A DNA stretch of 64,000 nt from an uncultured Victivallaceae bacterium (GCA_944392655.1 CALXXL010000001.1:186001-250000); one strand, 5' to 3'. Positions 43,037 through 52,904 are shown, counted from the first letter of the stretch. Program-made: numbers and translations. The notes: generated by a model from the sequence alone, not told the origin.

Positions 43037-44383
43037 TCATTTTTTATTGGTATCTCTGGAGAAGTCGAGCGCGACATAGTATATGGAGCCGTTGCGCTGA
43101 ATCATAAACAGTGCATTGGATTTGCGGTTGATATTTTCCACTGCGTCGTCATAAACTGCTTTAAGTTCGTCGAGGGATTTAACTGGTTTATGATTGATTT
43201 CCATAATGATATCGCCATTCTGGAGGCCGGAATATGCGGCGTTGCCGCTGCTGTCGATACCGTATATAAAGATGCCGTTTGGCGAGTAGAAGAAGAGGAA
43301 TGGATTTTCGAACCGGTTGATGGTTTTTGCAGTAAATCCCCAGCGTTCCAGAATCAGTTCATTGCCTTCTACTCTGCCTTTAGGCTGTGGTGTAACGGTG
43401 ATGGTTATATTTTCATTATCTCTTATTACGTCGAAATTAATCTCCTGATCAAACGGCATCATGCCGAGTTTGCGTCTCAGTTCGGGCATATCTTCGCTGT
43501 TTTTGATGGTCACCGGCTGTCCGTTAACGCTGACGATGCGGTCGTATGGCTGAAATCCGGCTTTTTGCGCGGGGCTGTCCTGCTGCGTATCTGATACGAT
43601 TACGCCGGAGTCGAAATCGAAATAGATATTCTGGTCGAAGTCGTTAAGCGGCTGGAGTTCCAGTCCGAGCCATGCCCAGTTTGCCTTGCCGTACTCGCGC
43701 AGGCGCGGCAGAATATCTTTTATAGTTGGTGCAGGTATAGCGAATCCGAGTTTATCCGCGCCAAGGGTATTGATTCCCACAACTCTGCCTTCGGTATTGA
43801 CGAGTGGGCCGCCGGAGTTACCGGGTGATATTGCTGCGTCGGTCTGATACCAGAGGGAGTATTCGCTGGACTCCGGCAGATATCGTGTAGCGCACGATAT
43901 GATACCGAGCGAAACGGAGCGGTTCAGACCCCATGGTGCGCCCATAGCCATAACGAAGTCGCCTTCCTGAACGGGTTTATCGGTGAACTCCGCATAAGGC
44001 AGAGGCGGATTATCTTCCGGAATTTTGAGCTGCAACAGCGCCAGGTCGATATCTTTATCGAAGCCGATGATCTCGGCGTCGTATGCTTCAGCGTTGTTGA
44101 GCAGACATCTTATAGAGCTTGCCTTATCGGCAACGTGGAAATTGGTAAGCACCTCTCCGTCCGGCGAGATAATAACGCCGGAACCGCGTACAGCGTTGGC
44201 CTTGTCGGTACCGGACTCGGTATTGGCGGCTATGGCGTGGATATACACCACGGCCGGGAATACTTTGCTGTTGGCCTCTTTAACGATAGCGCGGAAATCG
44301 TTTTCGATGCGGGTCGGATTATCCGTAGTTGCGCATCCGGCGGCAGCGGTGGCGAGCAGAATGGCTAAAAATCTTAACTTCAT
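43037..44383 (-). CDS. HtrA/DegP-type serine protease lipoprotein
   Basis: 448 residues from ATG 44383 (GAGGAGA upstream). Lipobox AAAGC (Cys about 17), so membrane-attached. Catalytic triad complete: His in TNFHVADK, Asp in DKDIDLALL and Ser in PGNSGGPLV. Two PDZ domains: GVIVSDTQQDSPAQKAGF and GIDSSGNAAYSGLQNGD. Likely an envelope quality-control protease. First of two genes, with the degenerate homologue directly downstream. The lipoprotein anchor is less usual for HtrA. Confidence 0.9.
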   Translation of the reverse strand: MKLRFLAILLATAAAGCATTDNPTRIENDFRAIVKEANSKVFPAVVYIHAIAANTESGTDKANAVRGSGVIISPDGEVLTNFHVADKASSIRCLLNNAEAYDAEIIGFDKDIDLALLQLKIPEDNPPLPYAEFTDKPVQEGDFVMAMGAPWGLNRSVSLGIISCATRYLPESSEYSLWYQTDAAISPGNSGGPLVNTEGRVVGINTLGADKLGFAIPAPTIKDILPRLREYGKANWAWLGLELQPLNDFDQNIYFDFDSGVIVSDTQQDSPAQKAGFQPYDRIVSVNGQPVTIKNSEDMPELRRKLGMMPFDQEINFDVIRDNENITITVTPQPKGRVEGNELILERWGFTAKTINRFENPFLFFYSPNGIFIYGIDSSGNAAYSGLQNGDIIMEINHKPVKSLDELKAVYDDAVENINRKSNALFMIQRNGSIYYVALDFSRDTNKK

Positions 44384-44432
44384 CAAGCGTCTCCTCAGAA
44401 TTTAGTGATATATTATGACATTTATATCATTA

Positions 44433-44461
44433 AAGATAGATTAATTCCTCAGCAAAGTCAA
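44433..44461 (-). promoter_or_regulatory. Promoter of the HtrA pair
   Basis: On the minus strand TTGACT (44461-44456), 17 bases and TATCTT (44438-44433). It leaves an untranslated leader of about 40 bases before ATG 44383. Confidence 0.5.
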
Positions 44462-44476
44462 TATGTATCCGGATAA

Positions 44477-44512
44477 AAAAGACAAAAACCCGGAGGGGGG
44501 CAACTCCGGGTT
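44477..44512 (-). terminator. Terminator of the phage-tail-like gene cluster
   Basis: ACCCGGAG (44511-44504, minus) pairs with CTCCGGGT (44495-44488) around a C-rich loop and is followed by T-rich sequence (minus strand). Ends the four-gene unit transcribed from 48590. Confidence 0.85.
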
Positions 44513-44528
44513 GGCAGGAGCCGTTTTT

Positions 44529-45950
44529 TTACCGTTTTGATTCCAGAATGATACCGGATATTACAGCTGCTCCGGGTATGCTGTCATTGTCGCCGCCGTA
44601 TTGGCGGTGTATAGAGAGGGTGCCGGTTACGGGTTCCGGCAGGTCGATACACTGGATTGCGGGGGTATTGGCAATCGTGATTACGGCGGAGTGTATAATG
44701 GCGTTGCGGTTGCGGATTTGAATGGCTATGGTGCCTGAGCTCTCCTCTTCGGCGGCGATTTGTATTTTTATGCGGATGATATTTTCGGCGAATGCGGTCA
44801 GGTATGCGACGGGGGTATTCTGATCGAGTCTGGAGAAGAATCCGCGGCTGGAGTTATAGAATACCGGTACTGCGTCGGCTGGGGTAATGATATTTGGCAT
44901 AGTTGCGCCGCCGCCGAATTTCAGTCGCCATACGCCTTCCGGCGGTTCTTCGAGGGCGGAGAAATCGACGGACAAAGACTCTGTTTTCCACTGTATTTTG
45001 ATATTCTGATTGGCGGAAGAAAGGATGCCTTCCGGGGTGAATAGCTGAACGGTCGGCTGACCGTCAAGTTTGAGCTGTGCGGTATCCAGATTAAAGATGC
45101 CCTCATTGAGATTGGCGGTATCGACTTCAACGTCGTTCACAGGCTGGGCAGGTTCTCCTTTAATGGCGTTGAGGAAATCTGCGGTGGAGCCGGAGTTGCC
45201 CTGAGCCAGCCATATATCGTATGCGCTCATGCCGTTAAAGAGTTCGATCCACGGCGACCACTCGGCGTTGTTGACTGCCCGGCTGCGGAAGCGGATAAAA
45301 TTGTCATTACTCCGTCTTGCAGAGGATACGGAGCTGCCGTCCGGATCCGGGGCGAACTGTATTTCGGCGGCGGCGGCGAGCAGGGCGGCGATCTGATTAG
45401 CGTCGAGGAAGTCGCGGCTGAGCTGTTGCGGCGGAAAATCTTGAAGTGACGGCCGGTTGTATGCGTAGAACTGGCAGAGGGCGAGTACGGAACACTCCGT
45501 GCAACCGGGAGGGGTAGCGGTAATAACCATCTGGCATATTCTGTTTTGTTTACCGGTCAAAGCGTCGGCGAAGTTGATATTTCCGGTTGTTATACGGAAA
45601 GAGAGTTCACCGTTTTCGGGGTTGGCGGTGCTGTTATCGAGCCAGTCGCCGGGGAGGTTAACGCAGTTGTCATTGGGGTCATCCGGATTATTCTGAGCGA
45701 GGAAGAGGAGACTTTCGGATTGATATCCGGTATCGCCGAAGCAGGAGAACGCCGCATGGGGGTTAAGCTGTACTGCATTGGTTTCCGGGATAGCCTCTGA
45801 GCTGTCGACCTGCATAAATTTTGCGCATATTATCACGGTTTCGTCATATATAAGGCGTACGAGTCCGCTGTTTTTGACGACTTTGCCGCCGGAGTCGATC
45901 TGTTCGCCTTTTTCGTTAAAAAACATCTCTATTTTGCGGAAGCTGTTCAT
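44529..45950 (-). CDS. Tail-fibre-like protein, last gene of a four-gene unit
   Basis: 473 residues, no signal peptide. The middle holds AYDIWLAQGNSGSTADFLN followed by AIKGEPA, a motif widely found in phage tail-fibre and receptor-binding proteins (A-Y-x-I-W-L-x-x-G-N-x-G-x-x-x-D-F). The N-terminus reads like a structural adaptor (IEMFFNEKGEQIDSGGKVVK) and the C-terminus is a beta-rich domain. GGAG ribosome site. Gap to the upstream gene is 22 bases. Whether it is a phage remnant or a domesticated extracellular module cannot be told. Confidence 0.55.
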   Translation of the reverse strand: MNSFRKIEMFFNEKGEQIDSGGKVVKNSGLVRLIYDETVIICAKFMQVDSSEAIPETNAVQLNPHAAFSCFGDTGYQSESLLFLAQNNPDDPNDNCVNLPGDWLDNSTANPENGELSFRITTGNINFADALTGKQNRICQMVITATPPGCTECSVLALCQFYAYNRPSLQDFPPQQLSRDFLDANQIAALLAAAAEIQFAPDPDGSSVSSARRSNDNFIRFRSRAVNNAEWSPWIELFNGMSAYDIWLAQGNSGSTADFLNAIKGEPAQPVNDVEVDTANLNEGIFNLDTAQLKLDGQPTVQLFTPEGILSSANQNIKIQWKTESLSVDFSALEEPPEGVWRLKFGGGATMPNIITPADAVPVFYNSSRGFFSRLDQNTPVAYLTAFAENIIRIKIQIAAEEESSGTIAIQIRNRNAIIHSAVITIANTPAIQCIDLPEPVTGTLSIHRQYGGDNDSIPGAAVISGIILESKR

Positions 45951-45972
45951 AAGTATAATCTCCTGAAAAATT

Positions 45973-46857
45973 TTAATTTATATTTAATTCCGGCCATGGG
46001 TTGTATATGCTGAATCCTCCCGGTCTGTCGTAACAGTATACCGGGTTCATCTGAAGGTATATATCGTAGATTTCGTTGTCCTGGGGTTTAATAATTTCCA
46101 GTTCGGCGCGCTGTTCTTCGGTTATAATGGCATGAACTGCCGGATCATCTCCGGTATAATGCAGGAGATAGCTTTTCTCCGGTTCTTTAATGGGGCCGAA
46201 CGGGTGAAAATTGCCGTAACTTACATCGTGTAAAAATATTTTGCTGAAGAAAGCGATATTAAAATGGATCATATCATAATTTTTAACTTCGAAAGTCGAG
46301 AGCCATATTCTTATATTGTACCTCTCTTGCCGGCCAGCCATATAGAATCTGGATGGACTCAGGCTGTCATTTACCGGTTCGCCGCTGCGCACCGCCTGAC
46401 AACACTCTTCGAACGAAGCGGTTCCCTCCAGTCCATATCTTCTTGTCCCGGTAAAATTACCCGTATTGGCGTTAAAAGTTCTTCTTCTCCATCTCATTGC
46501 ATCGAGGAGCAGTTGTCTCTGATATGCCCACATGGGGTCGAACAGCCGTTTAAACGGCTGTTTAAAATATACCGGTTCCATATTATAATGAGCCAGAACC
46601 TCATTGGCATAGAAAGATGAATACGGTATAGTGGTGGAGTTCTCCTGACGCAGGAACGGGTTGAGATAGCTGGTATCGTCGAGCCGTTCGAGATTGTTCA
46701 TCAAATTGATCGCCTCCTGCATGGTAATTTTAGTTCCCTGCGGACACAGAGGCCGGGTTATACCCCGGCGTTCCATAAAGGCCTGAACAAGTTCTTCGAG
46801 GACGAGGTCATATCTGGTAAATCTGATCGCCTCCAGTCCGAAATATTTCCAAGCCAT
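45973..46857 (-). CDS. Unrecognised protein of the tail-like unit
   Basis: 294 residues from ATG 46857, two bases after the upstream stop, with a GGTGGTG ribosome site; a longer in-frame start at 46932 adds an Arg-rich stretch inside the upstream gene. Rich in aromatic residues and Arg/Tyr, with no signal peptide or transmembrane segment. The YLQMNPVYCYDRPGGFSIYN end suggests a folded beta region. Family not recognised; its role is inferred from the cluster only. Confidence 0.65.
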   Translation of the reverse strand: MAWKYFGLEAIRFTRYDLVLEELVQAFMERRGITRPLCPQGTKITMQEAINLMNNLERLDDTSYLNPFLRQENSTTIPYSSFYANEVLAHYNMEPVYFKQPFKRLFDPMWAYQRQLLLDAMRWRRRTFNANTGNFTGTRRYGLEGTASFEECCQAVRSGEPVNDSLSPSRFYMAGRQERYNIRIWLSTFEVKNYDMIHFNIAFFSKIFLHDVSYGNFHPFGPIKEPEKSYLLHYTGDDPAVHAIITEEQRAELEIIKPQDNEIYDIYLQMNPVYCYDRPGGFSIYNPWPELNIN

Positions 46858-46859
46858 AT

Positions 46860-47363
46860 TCACCACCATCTGTAATTGATATTGACGTCTCCGCCCTTCC
46901 ACACCTGGATAATCGCGCCGCCGTCGGAGCATAAGACTTTAGCGAGTAAAATCCACTCTTCGTCCGGATTCCCCGGAATATCCTCATCCAGTGAGGCGGG
47001 ATAAAATTCTGCGAACAGGCTTTTGCTTTCTGTGTCATAATAGATATGCAGATAGATATCGCACTCATTGAGGGGCAGTTTTGTCTCCGGTACTTTTATA
47101 ACTCTGTAGTTAAACATTTTTATCTCGCCGGCCTTTCCATTGCTCTCCTGATATGTCAGGTCGGTGATCAGGATTTCCGGTGGTTGACTGCTGTCGGCGC
47201 CGGAGAGGATAACGGAGAATGGTCCGCGATATGCGCCGTATACGGCGGAAGGCTGATTTTTTATATGTATAACAGATCCGTAAAAAGAGCTTGTTATCTC
47301 CACATCTTTTCCCGGTCGCAGCCGGAGCTGCTGCAACTCCCGGTACAGGTTATTGCTGCTCAT
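46860..47363 (-). CDS. Small structural-like protein of the tail-like unit
   Basis: 167 residues. Begins with a short helix (YRELQQLRLRPG) then beta strands, and ends IIQVWKGGDVNINYRWW, a pattern often seen at the ends of tail-associated proteins (Q-x-W-x-G-G-D-V-x-x-x-x-R-W). GGAG ribosome site. Starts 6 bases after the upstream gene. Family not certain. Confidence 0.6.
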   Translation of the reverse strand: MSSNNLYRELQQLRLRPGKDVEITSSFYGSVIHIKNQPSAVYGAYRGPFSVILSGADSSQPPEILITDLTYQESNGKAGEIKMFNYRVIKVPETKLPLNECDIYLHIYYDTESKSLFAEFYPASLDEDIPGNPDEEWILLAKVLCSDGGAIIQVWKGGDVNINYRWW

Positions 47364-47369
47364 AATCTA

Positions 47370-48590
47370 TCATCTCCACATCCAGTATTTAGAATTCCAT
47401 TGTAATCCTGCGGGCGGGTGGCGGTATATGCGTTCGATGCGGGTCCAGACATCGCCCTGATTATCGGTAATATTTTCAGCTTTAATATCCTGTTTAAGCC
47501 ACTTAGCGTCATATTTGCCGACTTTGCCGGAGAATATGGGGTTATTGTCATTCCATTCAGCGATCAGGTTCAAATGTTCTCCGGTGCTGCCGCGGTAGTA
47601 TCTGGTTTCCGCAACGAGCATAGTTTTAAGGGGGCGGTTGTAGTATGATATCCGGTTGGATGTAACGATGGGGCATTGATCGGGGGACCAGAAGTTGTAT
47701 ACAGTCATGGAGCCGTCGTCGAGCATACAATAACCTGCTTCGGCGGGGGAGATATAGAAGTCGGAGTATACTGCTTCAATATCCACGCGGCTTTTCAGGT
47801 TGCTTCTATCGTCCAGAGAGCCGATGGGGAAAGAGTTAAAAATGCTGTCGGCCTCGAGGGTGACGAGGTATTCTGCGTCCGATTTTTTCTCTGCCTTGAT
47901 ATTGGAAATGAAGCTCTGCTGTCCGGCCCACTCTGATGCGTCGTCGCCGCATTGGGGTAAAAATTCGCTGATCATGCCGGCGGGAACGCTCCATATGCTT
48001 TTCCACTTAAGGTCGCTGCGTCTTATACCGAGAGTATCATATCCGGTATGGGTTTCCGCGTCGGTGAAGGTGATTATTTTCGGGGTGATGATTTCGCGTG
48101 CGGAGATAATGACTTTTGCGTCGAACTTATTATTCTGAATAACTTTGACGGTATCGCAGTAGAAGCCCTCTCCGGCCCACTCTGCGGGTTCTCCTGGTTT
48201 GGGCAGAAAACCGTCCAACTGTTCAGAAGGCACATAGAATGCGGCGGATTTTATTTTGCTGTTGTTGGTATCGATGCTGGTGGTAACCGGTCCTGAGCGG
48301 ATTATTTTTCCGGAGCTGCGCACTCCTGAGAACTCCAGATTGAACACTCTGTCGGACTCCGGTTTTACGTTGATCGTGGCGACAATCACCGAGTTATCGC
48401 GGACAAAGCTGTTGTTTTCGGCGTCCACCGGCATAGGTTCTCCGGTGGTTCCGCATAGTTCTAGAATGGCAGTGATATCATTTTCCGTAGTATCCTGTGG
48501 GGAGATATAGAGTTGGAACGAGGTATGCCACAACTCCTGACCGGAATTTTTCCGGATAATTTCCGGCGGTGAGGTTAAAATAATTTTCAT
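47370..48590 (-). CDS. First protein of the tail-like unit
   Basis: 406 residues from ATG 48590 (GGAGG upstream). An earlier ATG at 48602 lies at the ribosome site and is not used. Two internal repeats have the form V-P-x-x-x-(L/I)-x-x-F-L-P-...-E-W-A-G-(E/Q) (residues about 125-145 and 215-240). No signal peptide. Unknown function. Confidence 0.65.
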   Translation of the reverse strand: MKIILTSPPEIIRKNSGQELWHTSFQLYISPQDTTENDITAILELCGTTGEPMPVDAENNSFVRDNSVIVATINVKPESDRVFNLEFSGVRSSGKIIRSGPVTTSIDTNNSKIKSAAFYVPSEQLDGFLPKPGEPAEWAGEGFYCDTVKVIQNNKFDAKVIISAREIITPKIITFTDAETHTGYDTLGIRRSDLKWKSIWSVPAGMISEFLPQCGDDASEWAGQQSFISNIKAEKKSDAEYLVTLEADSIFNSFPIGSLDDRSNLKSRVDIEAVYSDFYISPAEAGYCMLDDGSMTVYNFWSPDQCPIVTSNRISYYNRPLKTMLVAETRYYRGSTGEHLNLIAEWNDNNPIFSGKVGKYDAKWLKQDIKAENITDNQGDVWTRIERIYRHPPAGLQWNSKYWMWR

Positions 48591-48764
48591 AGATTCCTCC
48601 ATGGAGAGAGTAAAAAGTTCAGTTGTCTTTACTTCAATGCGCTGCTGTCAACCGTGTGCGGTGGTTAAAAAAGGTTATTTTCGGCGTTGTTGGCTTGCCT
48701 TTAGTGCGGATTATGGTAAAGTTGTCAGTGAATATTATGATAAAAGAAGGAGCATGATGATTTT

Positions 48765-51437
48765 ATGCGGATGAACAGGATTATAACCGGTTTGCTCTAT
48801 TTTATATTGACATTGGGAGCGCTGGGTGCGTTCCGTGCGGTCTGGCATACCGGTTTTACGGTATTATGGATCTGGGTGGTATGCGTATTGGCGGCGCTGT
48901 TGCTGGGCGGAGTGATTTCGCGGAAGGTCTGGAAGGGTTGGCGTGGCGGACTGCTGGTGCCCGGAGTTGTGGTGCTGTTTGGCGGGATGCTGCTGTTGAA
49001 TACGCTTGATTGCCCGGAGTGGGGGCGAGCGTTATTGAGTGGAGTGATGTTGTTGTCGTTATGGTGCAGTTATGATGCTCTGGGGTTGTTTGAAGAAGAC
49101 GGTCGTGGTTTGCGGCGTTATCCACTGCCGCTGGCTCTGGCGCTGCTGAGCTGGGCATTGCTGGGCAGGTTATTCGGGGCGGAAGTTTTCGGGACGGCGG
49201 TTTTTGCGTTATCGGGGTTACTGGCGGGATTGCTGGTGGTCTCATTTCTGCCGCTGGCGTGGCTGAGGTTTTTGATTTTCCTTGCGTCGCACACGATATA
49301 TCATGGGGAGATTCTTCATGCAGAGCGTATTCCTGCGCGTGGTGGAGCGTTGTTGCTGGCCAACCATGTATCGCCTTTGGATGCGCTGATGATATTGTGC
49401 TGTACGCCGCGCCATGTACAGTTTATGGTGTACGAATCATTTTTTGCCTCGCCGGTTCTCCGTCTTTTATTTGGGTTGTTGGATGTATGGAAGGTTCCCG
49501 GTCCCGGCCGTGCGAAAGAGATGTGGCACTTGCGTGAGAAGATCCGTTCGGTGCTGAAAAATGGTGGTCTTGTGGCGATCTTTCCGGAGGGTAAAGTCAG
49601 TCCGAACGGCATTACGCAGACCTTCCGTGGTACGGTGGATGGGGTGCTTGGTCCGGTGGATGTTCCGGTTATTCCGATCCGTCTTGGTCTTCTGCATGGT
49701 TCAGCGCTGGAGCTGCATGAAGACCGTCTGCGGTTGGCGAAGACGCTCTACCGTCCACTGATTGCGTCAGCATCGGTGGGCGGGGCGGTTGACCGTCACA
49801 TGGGTGAATTTGAACTTCGTCAACGTCTGCACGAACTTGGGGCGGAGGCTGAGCTTGGGCGGCAATACCGTGAAATGCCGATCCACTATCAGCTGCTGCG
49901 CAATGCCAAGAGTCATCCCTTTGAGCGCAACTATCTTGATGCGCTGGATAAAGGTTCGACTAATCTGGAAATGGTGCTGAAGGGTTTTATTTTAAGCCGC
50001 AAATGGCGCAAACTCTTTTCCTCCGACGAGCGTTATATCGGGGTAATGCTGCCGAACTGTGTCAATATGGCGGCGACGCTTTTCAGTGTAATGATGGCGG
50101 ACAGAATTCCTGCCATAGTAAACTTCACCTCCGGAGTTGCCTCGCGCAATGCGGCGTTGAATAAAGCTGGAGTCAGGCACATAATAACCAGCGCAAAATT
50201 TCTGGAAAAGCTCAATCTTCCGCGCGAGGATTCGATGATTATACTGGAGGAGGTTGCCTCTGGTGTAACGTTGAAAGATAAGCTGTCCGGACTGCTGGCG
50301 TTTCTATTGCCCCGCCGTATTTTTGCGCGGCTGTTCTTTCCGGAGTCGTGGTACGATGTTGAACGTACGGCGCTGGTGCTGTTCTCCTCCGGTTCGAGCG
50401 GTACTCCCAAAGCTGTTCCTTTAACGCACCGCAATGTAAACAGTGACTTTTACAGTTTCTTCCGGGTGGTAAACTGGTCGCGCAGCGACGTGCTGCTGGG
50501 GAATCTGCCGTTGTTTCATGCCTACGGGATGAATGTCGGCTTCTGGGTTCCGACAATGGCCCGTACGAAGATCATCTATCTGATGAATCCCCTGGATGCG
50601 GTATTAACCGGCAAAGCGGTGGAACATCACAAGGTTACATTGATGATGGCGACGCCCACTTTTCTTCAGACCTATATGCGCCGCTGTACGCGTGAGCAGT
50701 TTGCGTCGTTGCGTCTGGTGATAACCGGCGGGGAGAAGTTGCGCCGGGACATAGCAGAGAAGTTCCATGATATGTGCGGTCTGTCGATAGTAGAGGGTTA
50801 CGGCTGTACGGAGCTGTCGCCGATAGTCTCGATCAATCTGGCATCAGTGAGCAGCCGTCTTGGTCGTGAGGCCGGCAAACCCGGCAGTATTGGGGTTCCG
50901 ATGCCCGGTGTATTTGTGCGGATAACGGAGACTGAGAGCGGGCGGATGTGCGAACCCGGGGAGCCAGGTTTACTTATGGTAAAGGGTGGTCTGGTGATGA
51001 AAGGTTATCTGAACGATCCTGAGAACACTCAGCAGGTATTGAAGGATGGCTTTTACAATACCGGAGATGTTGCGGAGATGGACAAACTTGGCTATATTAC
51101 GATCACCGGCCGTCTGTCGCGCTTCAGCAAGATCAGTGGCGAAATGGTTCCGCACGAGCTGGTGGAATTAAAGTTGAATGAGCTTTTGGAGGCTGACGGC
51201 CGGGTGCTGGCGGTCACGGGAGCGCCGGATGCGAAGAAGGGGGAAAAGCTGGTAGTATTCCACAGTCTTCCGGGTCTTGATATTGATGCATTGTCGGAGG
51301 GGCTGCGCCGGGCGGAGCTGCCTAATCTGTGGATTCCGCGCCGTGAAGATTATCACTATATTGAAGCTATTCCGATGCTTGGCAGCGGCAAGATAGATTT
51401 GCAGAAGCTGAAGGATCTGGCGTTGCGCAACGCGTAA
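48765..51437 (+). CDS. Aas-like acyltransferase/acyl-ACP synthetase fusion
   Basis: 890 residues: about six N-terminal hydrophobic segments (residues 1-170), a PlsC-like acyltransferase (NHVSPLD HX4D box at about 205; FPEGKVSPNG later) and an AMP-binding acyl-activating domain (LFSSGSSGTPKAVPLTH near 540-560; GYGCTELSP and a C-terminal IDLQKLKDL). This layout matches bacterial 2-acyl-glycerophosphoethanolamine acyltransferase/acyl-ACP synthetase, which reacylates lysophospholipids at the inner membrane. The N-terminal part is shorter than a full MFS transporter domain found in some relatives. Ribosome site GGAG is rather far (13 bases) from ATG 48765; ATG 48771 is also possible. Confidence 0.83.
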   Translation: MRMNRIITGLLYFILTLGALGAFRAVWHTGFTVLWIWVVCVLAALLLGGVISRKVWKGWRGGLLVPGVVVLFGGMLLLNTLDCPEWGRALLSGVMLLSLWCSYDALGLFEEDGRGLRRYPLPLALALLSWALLGRLFGAEVFGTAVFALSGLLAGLLVVSFLPLAWLRFLIFLASHTIYHGEILHAERIPARGGALLLANHVSPLDALMILCCTPRHVQFMVYESFFASPVLRLLFGLLDVWKVPGPGRAKEMWHLREKIRSVLKNGGLVAIFPEGKVSPNGITQTFRGTVDGVLGPVDVPVIPIRLGLLHGSALELHEDRLRLAKTLYRPLIASASVGGAVDRHMGEFELRQRLHELGAEAELGRQYREMPIHYQLLRNAKSHPFERNYLDALDKGSTNLEMVLKGFILSRKWRKLFSSDERYIGVMLPNCVNMAATLFSVMMADRIPAIVNFTSGVASRNAALNKAGVRHIITSAKFLEKLNLPREDSMIILEEVASGVTLKDKLSGLLAFLLPRRIFARLFFPESWYDVERTALVLFSSGSSGTPKAVPLTHRNVNSDFYSFFRVVNWSRSDVLLGNLPLFHAYGMNVGFWVPTMARTKIIYLMNPLDAVLTGKAVEHHKVTLMMATPTFLQTYMRRCTREQFASLRLVITGGEKLRRDIAEKFHDMCGLSIVEGYGCTELSPIVSINLASVSSRLGREAGKPGSIGVPMPGVFVRITETESGRMCEPGEPGLLMVKGGLVMKGYLNDPENTQQVLKDGFYNTGDVAEMDKLGYITITGRLSRFSKISGEMVPHELVELKLNELLEADGRVLAVTGAPDAKKGEKLVVFHSLPGLDIDALSEGLRRAELPNLWIPRREDYHYIEAIPMLGSGKIDLQKLKDLALRNA

Positions 51438-51445
51438 CTTGGGTT

Positions 51446-52717
51446 TTACTGATAAAACCGCCACTCGGCCATATTGATCAGCTTGCGGTATTTTCTGGAC
51501 GCTTCTGCGGCGAACACCATCAAATGCGATTCGAGAGAAACCTCTCCGTCGGAGAGGATGAGAGATGGGTCGTTATTGCGTACCGCGTCGACGAATGCTT
51601 CGAGGCATCCTTTATCTCCGCCTCCGTGATGTTTGGTCACGGTGCCGTTATCCGGTTCGATATTGATTTCGGAGGTACATTCGCGCAGATACGAGTATAC
51701 GACGATCTTGTTGCCGTCGCATGAAATCTCGCCGTGAGTTCCGAATATTATAGTTTGTCTGTCGCGGTATTGAGAGCATCCGACGAGGGAGAAACATGCG
51801 GTAGCGCCGCCGTCGAACTCCATATTTACGACCTGATGATCAGCTACGTCGTTATCACATGCGAATACACATCTTCCGTATGGGCCTGACCGCATAGCCT
51901 CCATAATGCTTTCGGGGGTCAGGGTATCGGTAACTGATTCGAGATAGTTATCGATATGCCCCTCTTTCAGCCGTTTGAGATAGAATCCCGGAGCGTAATA
52001 AGGGCATGACTCAGCGAGTTTGCAGTCGAGACATCTTTCTGCTGCGCCTTCGGGCATATTTTCTCTTTTAAAGAACATGAGTGACCCGAAAGAAGAGATA
52101 GCGGTGCAGCTTTTCTGCATAATAAAAGATATCCAGTCGAGGTCGTGAATAGATTTAGCGAGTAGAACGTTGGAAGATTTATCTTCGCGGTTCCAGTTTC
52201 CGCGGACGTATGAGTGAGCGTATCTCCAGTGACCTACTGGTTCGAGGTGCTGTATGGATGTAATTTCGCCGATAGCGCCTGAATTGATAATCCGTCTGAG
52301 TATACCGGTATACTCAGCGTATCGCATAACGTGGCATACTTCGAGCATGACGTGATGTCTTTCTGCGGCCGCGACGATGCGGTAACATCCTTCGATATCA
52401 GGAGCGAGTGGTTTTTCGATCAGGATATGATATCCCAGTTCGGCGAAAGCCTCGGCTGGTTCGACGTGCATTCTATCCTGGGTACCGATGATGACGGCGT
52501 CGGCGAATTTTGGTAAGCTTGCGGCCTCTTTCCAATCAGCGAATCGGTATTTTTGCGGGACGTTGTGTTCATCCGCGATGCGGTTGCGGAAGAACTCGCG
52601 AGGTTCAGCTACGCCGACGATTTCGGCCTTATCGGATATAAGTTTAACGAGTTTGGCATAGATAGTGGATCGTCCGCCTGCGCCGATGACCAGAATAGAT
52701 ACCTTTTTTCCGTTCAC
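51446..52717 (-). CDS. Gfo/Idh/MocA-family oxidoreductase with Cys cluster
   Basis: 423 residues, NAD(P)-binding domain with VIGAGGRSTIYAK at the start and the sugar-dehydrogenase EKP motif in HILIEKPLAP. Central CLDCKLAESCPYY (C-x2-C-x5-C) is an extra metal-binding-like patch seen in some Gfo/Idh proteins from polysaccharide-degrading bacteria. Oxidises or epimerises a sugar-like substrate; not specified. Convergent with the Aas-like gene, 8 bases apart. Confidence 0.82.
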   Translation of the reverse strand: MNGKKVSILVIGAGGRSTIYAKLVKLISDKAEIVGVAEPREFFRNRIADEHNVPQKYRFADWKEAASLPKFADAVIIGTQDRMHVEPAEAFAELGYHILIEKPLAPDIEGCYRIVAAAERHHVMLEVCHVMRYAEYTGILRRIINSGAIGEITSIQHLEPVGHWRYAHSYVRGNWNREDKSSNVLLAKSIHDLDWISFIMQKSCTAISSFGSLMFFKRENMPEGAAERCLDCKLAESCPYYAPGFYLKRLKEGHIDNYLESVTDTLTPESIMEAMRSGPYGRCVFACDNDVADHQVVNMEFDGGATACFSLVGCSQYRDRQTIIFGTHGEISCDGNKIVVYSYLRECTSEINIEPDNGTVTKHHGGGDKGCLEAFVDAVRNNDPSLILSDGEVSLESHLMVFAAEASRKYRKLINMAEWRFYQ

Positions 52718-52904
52718 GATATAAAAACCCTGTCTGGTATTAATTTTTAAAATTGCAAACTATACCATTATAAAAGTGAAAATCAAGAAAAAAAGTGTTT
52801 TAAAATTCCAAAAAAGTAAAAATAAGCGTAGATTTAAATATACGCATTGTGTATGGGCAGTATTATTTTACCTGGAAAAGTTACAATAAACTGTTTAAAA
52901 AAGC

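Noticed and set aside
44529-48590. Complete prophage
   Set aside because: No capsid, portal, terminase, lysis or integrase genes in or beside the unit.
48601-48774. 58-codon frame upstream of the Aas-like gene
   Set aside because: No ribosome site and no similarity; it ends inside the Aas-like start and is likely chance.
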